From contig JAUCBJ010000373.1 of the NCBI GenBank assembly GCA_032718475.1, forward strand, positions 1 to 64,000: a stretch of 64,000 nt of DNA, read 5' to 3'. Source of the stretch: Nemertoderma westbladi (Eukaryota; Xenacoelomorpha; Nemertodermatida; Nemertodermatidae). Each line of letters starts with the position of its first letter. The first letter of the stretch is position 1. Made by a program: the position numbers and the translations under genes. Below the pieces are notes generated by a model. It was given only the letters and a program-made list of their open reading frames with translations. It was not told where the DNA came from and did not search any database. This document shows positions 36,259 through 48,936 of the stretch, piece after piece.

Positions 36259-37590
36259 CCGCTAGGGGGCGAAATGTCAGAAACTGAAAACCTTCTCCCA
36301 TTTCGTTATTATTAATGCCTTTTAGCTGATACGTGGCAGAGGTCTACTACACCATAGGCTGTGTGTTTTCGGAGGATGCTAACCAATCTGCAATTCCCCA
36401 GTCTGCCGCTAGGGGGAGCAATATCTGAAAGTGAAAACCTTATCCCATTTCGTTGTTTATAATGCTTTTTTGCTGATACTTGGCAGAAGTCGACTACACC
36501 ATAGACTGCGTGTTTGTAGAGAACTCTGAATAATCTGAAATTCATCTGTCTGCCGGTAGGGGGCGCAATGTCTGAAAGTGAAAACCTTCACCCATTTCGT
36601 TGTTTATACTGCTTTTTTGCTGATACTTGCCAGAGGTCTACTACACCAAGACTGCGTGTTTGGGGAGGAGCTAGAACCAGTCTGCATTTCTCCAGTCTAC
36701 CGCTAGGGGGCCAAATGTCTGAAAGTGAAAACCTTATCCCATTTCTTATTAATAATGCTTTTAGGCTGACACTTGGCAGATTTGTATTACACCATAGGGT
36801 GTGTGTCTAGGTAAGACGCCGAACAAACTGCAGTTCTCCATTTGGCCGCTAGGGGGCGAAATGTCTGAACGTGAAAACCTTATCCCATTTTGATGTTTAT
36901 AATGTTTTTAGGCTGATACTTGTCAGAGGTCTACTACATCAAAGACTGCGTGTTTGTGGAGAACTAAGACCAATTTGCAATAGCTCTGTCTGCCGCTAGG
37001 GGGCGCAATGTCTGAAAGTGAAAACCTTTATGCATTTCATTGTTTATCATGCTTTTTTGCTGATACTCGACAGAGGTCTACTACACCATAGACTGTGTGT
37101 TTGGGGAGGAGTTAGAACCAGTCTGCATTTATCCAGTCTACCGCTAGGGGGCCAAATGTCTGAAAGTGAAAACCTTATCCCATTTCGTTATTTATATGCA
37201 TTCAGGCTGACACTTGCCAGATGTGTAATACACCATAGGGTGTGTGTCTAGGTAAGACGCCGAACAAACTGCAGTTCTCCATTCGGCCGCTAGGGGCCAA
37301 AATGTCTGAAAGTGAAAACCTTATCCCGTTTCGTTGTTTCTAATGCTTTTAGGCTGATAATTGTCAGAGGTCTACTACACCATAGACTGCGTGTTTGTGG
37401 AAAACTCTGACCAATCTGCAATTTCTCAGTCTGCCGCTAGAGGGTGAAATGTCTCAGTGAAATCCTTCTCCCATTTCGTTGTTTCTAATGCTTTTTTGCT
37501 TATACTTGGGAAAGGTATGCTTGACCATAGGCTGTTTGTATGGGGAGGACGCTAACCAGTCTCCGGATTTCCAGTCTAACTGCTAGGGTG
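36259..37590. repeat. 147-bp tandem repeat inside type B copy 1
   Basis: The marker CCGCTAGGGGGCG or a variant stands at 36259, 36406, 36553, 36700, 36846, 36993, 37141, 37287 and 37434, a step of 146-148 bases. Units share CCCATTTCGTTGTTTATAAT and GCTGATACTTGGCAGAGGTC. They are diverged by perhaps 15-25% from one another. Confidence 0.93.
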
Positions 37591-37848
37591 CGAAATATCT
37601 GAATCTGAAAAGTAAAAACATTCTCACATTTATTTATTAAAAATGCTTTTACGCTTATAATTGTCAGAGGTCTACTGTACTACATCATAAGGCTGCATCT
37701 ATGTGAAGGATGTTGACCAGTGTAGATATCTGAAAAAGTAAAACAGCATCAGTCTTTTGTTTGAGAGAACATTTCTCAATCATATGAGTTTTGTTAAGTT
37801 AATTAATTAATTAATGTTTGGAATGGTGAATAGGCTTGTGAACTACAG

Positions 37849-37885
37849 TAGAAAGCCGTGGCCCGAAGGGCCACTGGCTTTCTAG
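37849..37885 (+). repeat. 3' terminal hairpin of type B copy 1
   Basis: TAGAAAGCCGTGGCCC, loop GAA, then GGGCCACTGGCTTTCTAG. It differs from the type A hairpin at two stem positions (C for T, T for A), shared with 41704-41741. Confidence 0.9.
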
Positions 37886-38701
37886 TCTAATATATATAAA
37901 TATCGATTGTCTGTCTGTCTGTGTGTTTGTCATCGGCTATACAATCGAACCCATCTCGATGAAATCTCGCTTGCTATAGCTCGTTAGAAAGGTCTCGCTC
38001 TAACTCGTTGCAACGTAATACTCAGAGTCGTCTGAAGTTCGCCCGTCTGCCGCTAGAGGGCGATTTTTGTGATTTTCGGGCGAAATTTATCGAATTATTT
38101 CGGTTCTTCTATCGGTAATTAATGATTTACAGGGCTAATATTTATCCCACCTGGTATAAAATTAACATGAGTAGATTCGCCGTGTCCCATTCTCACAAAG
38201 TTTTTATTTTATTCGAGTGTTTAATATAAATATGTATGATTATTTATTGATTAAAAATCAAATAGTGTATAAATATGTCATATTCGCCAAGCACGATCGA
38301 ATTGGCCTATTGGTATTGAATAGGGAAGGATTGTTTTCTGTATCATAGCAACGTTAAGGTAATTATTGAAATCGCAGCTAGCTGGGCACAGATAAGGAGC
38401 AAGCAGGCTGGAGTGTTGATTGGGGTGGGTTTGGGTTGTCTATTGCTAATTGCTCAGAGTAATTCTGCTTTTTCAATCATTGGCTGCATGGAAGGAGAGG
38501 TTTATAACATTTTTGTTTTACTGTTATGAATATTAAAAGGAAAATAATTATTTCTGTAGGCCTATACTTACTGTATTATTATTTTATCTAATAGTATACA
38601 TCTAATCTCGATGAAATCTCGCTTACTATAGCTCGTTAGATAGGTATCGCCCTAAGTCGTTGCAACGTAATACTCAGAGCCGTCTGAAGTTCCCCCGTCT
38701 G

Positions 38702-39730
38702 CCGCTAGAGGGCGAATTGTCCAATAGTGAAAACCTGATCTTATTGGGTTGTTTTTAATGCTTTTGAGCTGAAACTTGGTAGCTATATACTGCAGCATAG
38801 GCTGTATTATTTCCGGAGTCACTGGGTTGTCTACAGTTCCCCAGTCTACCGTTAGAGGGCTAAATGTCTGAGAGTTAACATCTTCTCCAACTTTGTTATT
38901 TACAATCCGTTTAGACTGAAACTTGGTAGGCATCTACTACAGCATAGACTGTATCTTTACTGAGTAGCAGAGTCGTCTACAATTCCCCGGTCTACCGCTA
39001 GAGGGCGAAATGTCTGAAAGTTAACATCTTCTCCAACTTTGTTATTTATAATCCATTTAGACTGATATATACTATATCGATACATAGACTATATCTTTGC
39101 GGAGTAGTAGAGTTGTCTACAGTTCCACAGTCAGCCGCAAGAGGGCGAATTGTCTGATAGTGAAAACCTCATCCCATTTGGTTCTTTTTAATCATTTTGA
39201 GCTGAAAATTGGTTGGTATCTACTACATCATAGGCTCTATCTTTACGGAGTTGCAGAGTCCTATACACTTCCCCGGTCTACCGCTAGAGGGTGAAATGTC
39301 TGAAAGTTAACATCTTCTCCAACTTTGTTATTTACAAACGGTTTAGACTGAAACTTGGTAGGCATCTACTACAGCATAGGCTCTACATTTACTGAGTCGC
39401 AGAGTTGTATACAGTTCCCCTATCTGCCGCTAGAGGGCGAATTGTCTGTTAGTGAACACCTCATCCCAATTGGTTCTTTTTAATCCCTTTGAGCTGGAAC
39501 TTGGCAGGAATCTACTACAGCATATTCTGTATCTTTACGGAGTCCCAGAGTCGTCTACAGTTCTTCAGTCTACCGCTAGAGGGTGAAATGTCTGAATGTG
39601 AACATCTACACCAATTTTGTTATTTACAATCTGTTTAAGCTGAAACTTGAAAGGCAGGCATTTTACTTCACCATAAACCCCATCTTTACCAAACTGCAGC
39701 GTCGTCTGCATTTCACCAGTCCGCAGGTAG
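38702..39730. repeat. 146-bp tandem repeat inside type A copy 2
   Basis: Markers at 38702, 38849, 38995, 39135, 39281, 39427, 39573 and a degenerate one at about 39721. The 140-base step at 38995-39135 reflects a partial deletion relative to copy 1. A further marker lies at 38050. Confidence 0.93.
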
Positions 39731-39902
39731 AGGGTGGATCTGAAAGTGATCATTTTCTGGAAATTTTGTTATTTACAATCTGCCTAAAGTTGAAACTTGA
39801 CAGTTATCTCTTATGGGGGTGGTGTTTTATTTAATGATGGTGTCTGTTCCGTATGCAGTTCTCCAATCTCCCACACATATTCATATATAATCTGCACATG
39901 CA

Positions 39903-39940
39903 CTAGAAAGCTGTGGCCCGAAGGGCCACAGGCTTTCTAG
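39903..39940 (+). repeat. 3' terminal hairpin of type A copy 2
   Basis: Base for base the same as the hairpin at 35653-35690, directly followed by the TCTATATATA start of the next element. Confidence 0.9.
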
Positions 39941-39961
39941 TCTATATATATAAATATCATG

Positions 39962-40001
<40 letters not shown>

Positions 40002-40322
40002 CAAGCTATACGTTTCTACACACAAGCACCAATCTGAGCTCGCGATACATCGAACGAAAGCTCTCGTCACGAGCACGTGCACTGTCGCTATCTCGAGTCT
40101 TATTTTATACGTTTGTTTGCGTGAATGCAGATTTCGTGAATTTGGTACCGGTAGCGCGGTAAGCCTAGCAGTTCATTCTGTCACTCTACATGTTGGGTCC
40201 GACTATTATGCTACTTTTTGATACCAGACATAATCTGTTCTAAATGATACTTTGCAGATCTGTTCCCGACCATAGACTGTGTGTTTGGGAGGACACTGAT
40301 CAATCTGCAGTTCTCCAGTCTG

Positions 40323-41350
40323 CCGCTAGGGGGCGAAATATCCGAAACTGAAAACATCTCCCATTTCGTTATTATTAAAGCCTTTTAGCTGATACATGGC
40401 AGAGGTCTTCTACACCATAGGCTTTGTGTTTGGGGAGGATGCTGACCAATCTGCAATTCCCCAGTCTGCCGCTAGGGGGAGAAATATCTGAAAGTGAAAA
40501 CCTTATCCCATTTCTTTGTTTATAATGCTTTTTTGCTGATACTTGGCAGAGGTCTACTACACCATACAGCGTGTTTGGGGAGGAGCTAATCAGTCTGCAT
40601 TTCTCCAGTCTACCGCTAGGGGGCCAAATGTCTGAAAGTGAATTTCGTTATTAATAATGCTTTTAGGCTGACACTTGGCAGATGTGTATTACACCATATG
40701 GTGTGTGTCTGTGGAGGACGCCCAACTATCTGCAGTTCTCCATTCGGCCGCTAGGGGGCGAAATATCTGAAAGTGAAAACCTTATCCCATTTCGTTGTTT
40801 ATAATACTTATAGGCTGATACTTGGCAGAGGTCTACTACGCCATAGGCTGCGTGTTTGTGGAGAACTCTGACCAAGCTGCAATTCCTCTGTCTGCCACTA
40901 GGGGGCGCAATGTCTGAAAGTGAAAACCTTCACCCATTTCGTTATTAATAATGCTTTTATGCTGATACTTTGCAGAGGTCTTCTACACCATAGACTGTGT
41001 TTTTGTGGAGAACTCTGACCAATCTGCAATTCCTAAGTCTGCCGCTAGAGGGTGAAATGTCTGAAATGAAAACCTTCTCCCATTTCGTTGTTTCTAATGC
41101 TTGTTTTTTATACTTGGGAAAGGTATACTACACCATAGGCTGTGTGTTTGGGGCGGATGCTAACCAGTCTGCAGTTCTCCAGTATACTGCTAGAGGGTGC
41201 GAAATGTCTGAAAAGTGAAAATATTCTCACATTTATTTATTAAAAACGCATTTAGGCTGATACTTGGCAGAGGTCTACTGTACTACATCATTGGCTGCGT
41301 CTTTGGGAAGGACGTTGACCAGTCTGCAGTTCTCAAGTCCGCCACTAGGG
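40323..41350. repeat. 147-bp tandem repeat inside type B copy 2
   Basis: Markers at 40323, 40469, 40613, 40748, 40895, 41042 and weaker ones at about 41188 and 41342. Steps are 135-147 bases, with small deletions relative to copy 1. Confidence 0.9.
40895..40908 (+). promoter_or_regulatory. CTCF-like core motif, exact consensus match
   Basis: CCACTAGGGGGCGC fits the CTCF core CCASYAGRKGGCRS at all 14 positions. Neighbouring repeat units carry CCGCTAGGGGGCGC (for example 36993-37006) or CCGCTAGAGGGCG, one or two changes away. Whether the protein binds here is not known from sequence. Confidence 0.4.
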
Positions 41351-41703
41351 GACGAATTATCTGAAAGTTAAATCCTTCTCCCATTTAAATGCTTTAGAGT
41401 TGATTCTTGGCAGCGATCTATAATTACTGTACAGTACCTACTAAATTTACGAGGATGATAACCTGCAGTTCTACAATTTAACCTTTTTCCATATTTTTAC
41501 TATTTTGTAATCCTTTGGAAATGATACTTGGTAGGCATTTACTACAGTATATACAACAAGCCTTATGTTGTACATAGTAGTTTGTAGTAAAATAGCTTCA
41601 GTAATTTTGTTTGAGAGAACACTCAATCATGTGACGTTTTGTTAAGTTAAGTTAATTAATTAATTACAGAATTAATGTTTGGAATGGTGAATAGGCTTGT
41701 GAA

Positions 41704-41741
41704 CTAGAAAGCCGTGGCCCGAAGGGCCACTGGCTTTCTAG
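41704..41741 (+). repeat. 3' terminal hairpin of type B copy 2
   Basis: Same type B stem as 37849-37885, with the full CTAG at its 5' side. It marks the right end of the four-element array. Confidence 0.9.
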
Positions 41742-42462
41742 TTTAATTAATAAATTTACAATATAAATAACATTTACAGATGGTGGCTGATGGATTAATG
41801 GTACATATTTACTTTGACATATTAAAAAGAGTTGTATATCAATTGATTCATAGGTTATTTTAGTAGGCCTAAATATAGTGCCCGTTACGGACTCACATGC
41901 AAATGTACAAAGAAAAATTACCCAATTTTATTTTGACAAATTCTCTTGATTTACCAAATTAAAACTTTTAAGTACCTTTCGTTACTGAGTCACATAATTC
42001 TGTAGGCCAAATCAAAAATTGTTGAAACTTTGAATTCACAATGCTACGCTGTCAATATTTAAATTTTTTTTATCATCAATAGCTTCTAATAAATGTTGAA
42101 TTTTCGATTGTTATAATTTCCTGTCTTATTCCGACAATTTCAATGGTAGGAAGATTACGTCAAAAATGACATGGATTAATTTCTACACATTTGAAAATAA
42201 GTAAAAAAAATTCCTCATATTGAATAATAAAAACCCAATTGTTACCCTCAAAAATATTAAAAATCCGTCACTTTTATTAAAAATTTCATTCTTTCTCGTC
42301 ATTTTGATACCAAAATTATGCTGATCAGATGACTTTTTATTTTCGACGTAAGTGTTACATCAATGGTAGAATTGCCCAATAACTGATATCACGTGATCAG
42401 CGCCTTTTATCCCATTATCTATTGAGCGACCAAGTACGATACATTAATCTAATATCGAAAAC
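41742..42462. other. AT-rich flank, nothing recognised
   Basis: It contains CGTTACGGACTCACATGCAA at about 41883, whose first 15 bases match the left flank of the Helitron-like array at 31807. Both sides may derive from one older repeat. No gene is seen. Confidence 0.45.
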
Positions 42463-45400
42463 TAATATAGAACAATGGCTCCACCCCACCTGGTCTACTT
42501 ATAGAACAATGGCTCTAATGCACCCCACCTGGTCTACTTATAGAACAATGGCTCTAATGCACACCACCTGGTCTACTTATAGAACAATGGCTATAATGCA
42601 CCCCACCTGGTCTACTTATAGAACAATGGCTCTAATGCGCCCCACCTGGTCTACTTATAGAACAATGGCTCTAATGCACACCACCTGGTCTACTTATAGA
42701 ACAATGGCTCTAATGCACCCCACCTGGTCTACTTATAGAACAATGGCTCTAATGCACACCACCTGGTCTACTTATAGAACAATGGCTCTAATGCACCCCA
42801 CCTGGTAAACTTATAGAACAATGGCTCTAATGCACCCCACCTGGTCTACTTATAGAACAATGGCTCTAATGCACACCACCTGGTCTACTTATAGAACAAT
42901 GGCTCTAATGCACCCCACCTGGTAAACTTATAGAACAATGGCTCTAATGCACCCCACCTGGTCTACTTATAGAACAATGGCTCTAATGCACCCGACCTGG
43001 TCTACTTATAGAACAATGGCTCTAATGCACCCCACCTGGTCTACTTATAGAACAATGGCTCTAATGCACACCACCTGGTTTACTTATAGAACAATGGCTA
43101 TAATGCACACCACCTGGTCTACTTGTAGAACAATGGCTCTAATGCACACCACCTGGTCTACTTATAGAACAATGGATCTAATGCACACCACCTGGTCTAC
43201 TTATAGAACAATGGCTCTAATGCACCCCACCTGGTCTACTTATAGAACAATGGCTCTAATGCACCCCCCTGGTCTACTTATAGAACAATGGCTATAATGC
43301 ACACCACCTGGTCTACTTATAGAACAATGGCTATAATGCACCCCACCTGGTCTACTTATAGAACAATGGCTCTAATGCACACCACCTGGTCTACTTATAG
43401 AACAATGGCTCTAATGCACACCACCTGGTCTACTTATAGAACAATGGCTCTAATGTACACCACCTGGTCTACTTATAGAACAATGGTTCTAATGCACCCC
43501 ACCTGGTCTACTTATAGAACAATGGCTCTAATGCACCCGACCTGGTCTACTTATAGAACAATGCTAATGCACCCCACCTGGTCTACTTATAGAACAATGG
43601 CTCTAATGTACACCACCTGGTCTACTTATAGAACAATGGCTCTAATGCACCCCACCTGGTCTACTTATGGAACAATGGGTCTAATGCACCCCACCTGGTC
43701 TACTTATAGAACAATGGCTCTAATGCACCCCACCTGGTCTACTTATAGAACAATGGCTCTAATGCACACCACCTGGTCTACTTATAGAACAATGGCTCTA
43801 ATGCACACCACCTGGTCTACTTGTAGAACAATGGCTCTAATGCACACCACCTGGTCTACTTATAGAACAATGGATCTAATGCACACCACCTGGTCTACTT
43901 ATAGAACAATGGCTCTAATGCACCCGACCTGGTCTACTTATAGAACAATGGCTCTAATGCACACCACCTGGTCTACTTATAGAACAATGGCTCTAATGCA
44001 CCCCACCTGGTCTACTTATAGAACAATGGCTCTAATGCACACCACGTCTAATTATAGAACAATGGATCTAATGCACACCACCTGGTCTAATTATAGAACA
44101 ATGGTTCTAATGCACCCCACCTGGTCTACTTATAGAACAATGGCTCTAATGCACACCACCTGGTCTACTTATAGAACAATGGCTCTAATGCACCCCACCT
44201 GGTCTACTTATAGAACAATGGCTCTAATGCACACCACCTGGTCTACTTATAGAACAATGGCTCTAATGCACACCACGTCTAATTATAGAACAATGGCTCT
44301 AATGCACCCCACCTGGTCTACTTATAGAACAATGGCTCTAATGCACACCACCTGGTCTACTTATAGAACAATGGCTCTAATGCACACCACCTGGTCTACT
44401 TATAGAACAATGGCTCTAATGCACACCACCTGGTCTACTTGTAGAACAATGGCTCTAATGCACACCACCTGGTCTACTTATAGAACAATGGCTATAATGC
44501 ACCCCACCTGGTCTACTTATAGAACAATGGCTCTAATGCACACCACCTGGTCTACTTATATAACAATGGCTCTAATGCACACCACCTGGTCTACTTATAG
44601 AACAATGGCTCTAATGCACACCACCTGGTCTACTTGTAGAACAATGGCTCTAATGCACACCACCTGGTCTACTTATAGAACAATGGATCTAATGCACCCC
44701 ACCTGGTCTACTTATAGAACAATGGCTCTAATGCACACCACGTCTAATTATAGAACAATGGATCTAATGCACACCACCTGGTCTACTTATATAACAATGG
44801 CTCTAATGCACACCACCTGGTCTACTTATAGAACAATGGCTCTAATGCACACCACCTGGTCTACTTGTAGAACAATGGCTCTAATGCACACCACCTGGTC
44901 TACTTATAGAACAATGGATCTAATGCACCCCACCTGGTCTACTTATAGAACAATGGCTCTAATGCACACCACGTCTAATTATAGAACAATGGATCTAATG
45001 CACACCACCTGGTCTAATTATAGAACAATGGCTCTAATGCACACCACCTGGTCTACTTATAGAACAATGGCTCTAATGCACCCCACCTGGTCTACTTATA
45101 GAACAATGGCTATAATGCACCCCACCTGGTCTACTTATAGAACAATGGTTCTAATGCACCCCACCTGGTCTACTTATAGAACAATGGCTCTAATGCACAC
45201 CACCTGGTCTACTCATAGAACAATGGCTCTAATGTACACCACCTGGTCTACTCATAGAACAATGGCTCTAAGGCACCCCACCTGGTCTACTTATAGAACA
45301 ATGGCTCTAATGCACACCACCTGGTCTACTTATAGAACAATGGCTCTAATGCACCCCACCTGGTCTACTTATAGAACAATGGCTCTAATGCACCCGACCT

Positions 45401-48400
45401 GGTCTACTTATAGAACAATGGCTCTAATGCACCCCACCTGGTCTACTCATAGAACAATGGCTCTAATGCACACCACCTGGTCTACTTATATAACAATGGC
45501 TCTAATGCACCCCACCTAGTCTACTTATAGAACAATGGCTCTAATGCACACCACCTGGTCTACTTATATAACAATGGCTCTAATGCACCCCACCTAGTCT
45601 ACTTATAGAACAATGGCTCTAATGCACACCACCTGGTCTACTCATAGAACAATGTCTCTAATGCACCCCACCTGGTCTACTTATAGAACAATGGCTCTAA
45701 TGCACCCCACCTGGTCTACTCATAGAACAATGGCTCTAATGCACCCCACCTGGTCTACTTATAGAACAATGGCTCTAATGCACACCACCTGGTCTACTTA
45801 TAGAACAATGGCTCTAATGCACACCACCTGGTCTACTTATAGAACAATGGCTCTAATGCACCCCACCTGGTCTACTTATAGAACAATGGCTATAATGCAC
45901 CCCACCTGGTCTACTTATAGAACAATGGCTCTAATGCACACCACCTGGTCTACTTATAGAACAATGGCTCTAATGCACACCACCTGGTCTACTTATAGAA
46001 CAATGTCTCTAATGCACCCCACCTGGTCTACTTATAGAACAATGGCTCTAATGCACACCACCTGGTCTACTTATAGAACAATGGCTCTAATGCACCCCAC
46101 CTGGTCTACTTATAGAACAATGGCTCTAATGCACACCACCTGGTCTACTTATAGAACAATGTCTCTAATGCACCCCACCTGGTCTACTTATAGAACAATG
46201 GCTCTAATGCACCCCACCTGGTCTACTTATAGAACAATGGCTCTAATGCACCCCACCTGGTCTACTCATAGAACAATGTCTCTAATGCACCCCACCTGGT
46301 CTACTTATAGAACAATGTCTCTAATGCACCCCACCTGGTCTACTTATATAACAATGGCTCTAATGCACCCCACCTAGTCTACTTATAGAACAATGGCTCT
46401 AATGCACACCACCTGGTCTACTTATAGAACAATGGCTCTAATGCACCCCACCTAGTCTACTTATAGAACAATGGCTCTAATGCACACCACCTGGTCTACT
46501 TATAGAACAATGGCTCTAATGCACCCCACCTGGTCTACTTATAGAACAATGGCTCTAATGCACACCACCTGGTCTACTTATAGAACAATGGCTCTAATGC
46601 ACACCACCTGGTCTACTTATAGAACAATGGCTCTAATGCACCCCACCTGGTCTACTTATAGAACAATGGCTCTAATGCACCCCACCTGGTCTACTTATAG
46701 AACAATGACTCTAATGCACCCCACCTGGTCTACTTATAGAACAATGACTCTAATGCACCCCACCTGGTCTACTTATAGAACAATGGCTCTAATGTACACC
46801 ACCTGGTCTACTTATAGAACAATGGCTCTAATGCACACCACCTGGTCTACTTATAGAACAATGGCTCTAATGCACCCCACCTGGTCTACTTATAGAACAA
46901 TGTCTCTAATGCACACCACCTGGTCTACTTATAGAACAATGGCTCTAATGTACACCACCTGGTCTACTTATAGAACAATGGCTCTAATGCACACCACCTG
47001 GTCTACTCATAGAACAATGGCTCTAATGCACCCGACCTGGTCTACTTATAGAACAATGGCTCTAATGCACACCACCTGGTCTACTTATAGAACAATGGCT
47101 CTAATGTACACCACCTGGTCTACTTATAGAACAATGGCTCTAATGCACACCACCTGGTCTACTTATAGAACAATGGCTCTAATGCACACCACCTGGTCTA
47201 CTTATAGAACAATGGCTCTAATGCACCCCACCTGGTCTACTCATAGAACAATGGCTCTAATGCACCCCACCCGGTCTACTTATAGAACAATGGCTCTAAT
47301 GCGCCCCACCTGGTCTACTTATAGAACAATGGCTCTAATGCACACCACCTGGTCTACTTATAGAACAATGGGTCTAATGCACCCCACCTGGTCTACTTAT
47401 AGAACAATGGCTCTAATGCACACCACCTGGTCTACTTATAGAACAATGGCTCTAATGTACACCACCTGGTCTACTTATAGAACAATGGCTCTAATGCACA
47501 CCACCTGGTCTACTTATAGAACAATGGCTCTAATGCACACCACCTGGTCTACTTATAGAACAATGGCTCTAATGTACCCCACCTGGTCTACTTATAGAAC
47601 AATGGCTCTAATGCACACCACCTGGTCTACTTATAGAACAATGGCTCTAATGCACACCACCTGGTCTACTTATAGAACAATGGCTCTAATGTACACCACC
47701 TGGTCTACTTATAGAACAATGGCTCTAATGCACACCACCTGGTCTACTCATAGAACAATGGCTCTAATGCACCCGACCTGGTCTACTTATAGAACAATGG
47801 CTCTAATGCACACCACCTGGTCTACTTATAGAACAATGGCTCTAATGTACACCACCTGGTCTACTTATAGAACAATGGCTCTAATGCACACCACCTGGTC
47901 TACTTATAGAACAATGGCTCTAATGCACACCACCTGGTCTACTTATAGAACAATGGCTCTAATGCACACCACCTGGTCTACTTGTAGAACAATGGCTCTA
48001 ATGCACCCCACCTGGTCTACTTATAGAACAATGGCTCTAATGCACCCGACCTGGTCTACTTATAGAACAATGGCTCTAATGCACACCACCTGGTCTACTT
48101 ATAGAACAATGGCTCTAATGCACCCCACATGGTCTACTTATAGAACAATGGCTCTAATGCACCCCACCTGGTCTACTCATAGAACAATGGCTCTAATGCA
48201 CCCGACCTGGTCTACTTATAGAACAATGGCTCTAATGCACACCACCTGGTCTACTTATAGAACAATGGCTCTAATGCACACCACCTGGTCTACTTATAGA
48301 ACAATGACTCTAATGCGCCCCACCTGGTCTACTTATAGAACAATGGCTCTAATGCACCCCACCTGGTCTACTTATAGAACAATGGCTCTAATGCACACCA

Positions 48401-48654
48401 CCTGGTCTACTTATAGAACAATGGCTCTAATGCACCCCACATGGTCTACTTATAGAACAATGGCTCTAATGCACCCCACCTGGTCTACTCATAGAACAAT
48501 GGCTCTAATGCACACCACCCGGTCTACTTATCTACTTATAGAACAATGGCTCTAATGCGCCCCACCTGGTCTACTTATAGAACAATGGCTCTAATGCGCC
48601 CCACCTGGTCTACTTATAGAACAATGGCTCTAATGCGCCCCACCTGGTTTACTT
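42463..48654. repeat. 39-bp satellite array, about 158 copies
   Basis: The unit is TGGTCTACTTATAGAACAAT, then GGCTCTAATGCACCCCACC, with CACACC or CACCCC as the commonest alternative. As 39 is 13 codons, frames of up to 743 codons stay open with a 13-residue repeat (MHPTWSTYRTMAL). Variants change the amino acid freely (P/T, A/D/S/V/T, Y/H/C) and several units have TAG, so it is not a coding gene. Higher-order structure is present: a 231-bp block of six units, marked by TATATAACAATGG and a 36-bp short unit, is repeated at 44560 and 44791. The tail includes GCGCCCC units. Confidence 0.97.
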
Positions 48655-48936
48655 GTGCTCCGTTACTACTCCCTCCCACCCCTGCAGACTGAATTTGGAC
48701 CATGGAAGATTGTAGAGATCATATAGACAGGTGAGCCAAGTAAGTTGTGAACCACATTATGATTAAATTAAGAATTATGAAAATAATCGAAGTTTAGAAG
48801 TTCAGAACAAACAATATATTTTTACACAAAAATTAATTACTTGTATAAACGACTCATAGTAACATCCTAAGGTACACTAATAATGTTAAGGCCAAATTCC
48901 GTATGATTATTAAGGGTGGGGTTACATTTGTTCCCC

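Larger units (their letters stand above)
35691..37885 (+). mobile_element. Helitron-like non-autonomous element, type B, copy 1
   Basis: The 5' end is TCTATATATATAAATATCAT, followed by a GTCT/GTTT microsatellite; the 3' hairpin ends CTAG at 37885. After a 5' segment unlike type A (CCAAGCTATACGTTTCTACA), the body has about ten units of 147 bp, related to those of type A but with GCTAGGGGGCG where type A has GCTAGAGGGCG. Frames such as 35709-36065 merely translate the microsatellite (Cys/Leu/Ser/Val). It has no coding capacity of its own. Confidence 0.6.
37886..39940 (+). mobile_element. Helitron-like non-autonomous element, type A, copy 2
   Basis: A close copy of 33498-35690 with small indels: fewer GTCT units, a missing 146-bp unit near 39060 and an insertion near 38440 (TCTATTGCTAATTGCTCAGA). 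The same 5' and 3' ends are present. The differences show that it is a real second copy and not an assembly duplicate. Confidence 0.6.
39941..41741 (+). mobile_element. Helitron-like non-autonomous element, type B, copy 2
   Basis: A shorter version of 35691-37885, with the segment between about 35960 and 36170 and some 147-bp units missing. It ends CTAG at 41741, followed by TTTAATTAAT, where the tandem array stops and flanking DNA begins. Confidence 0.6.

Noticed and set aside
42422-48555. Repeat-protein ORFs of 743, 694 and 254 codons (13-residue repeat)
   Set aside because: A 39-base unit keeps its frame by arithmetic. Variants alter residues freely and TAG codons interrupt it, so there is no sign of protein-level selection.
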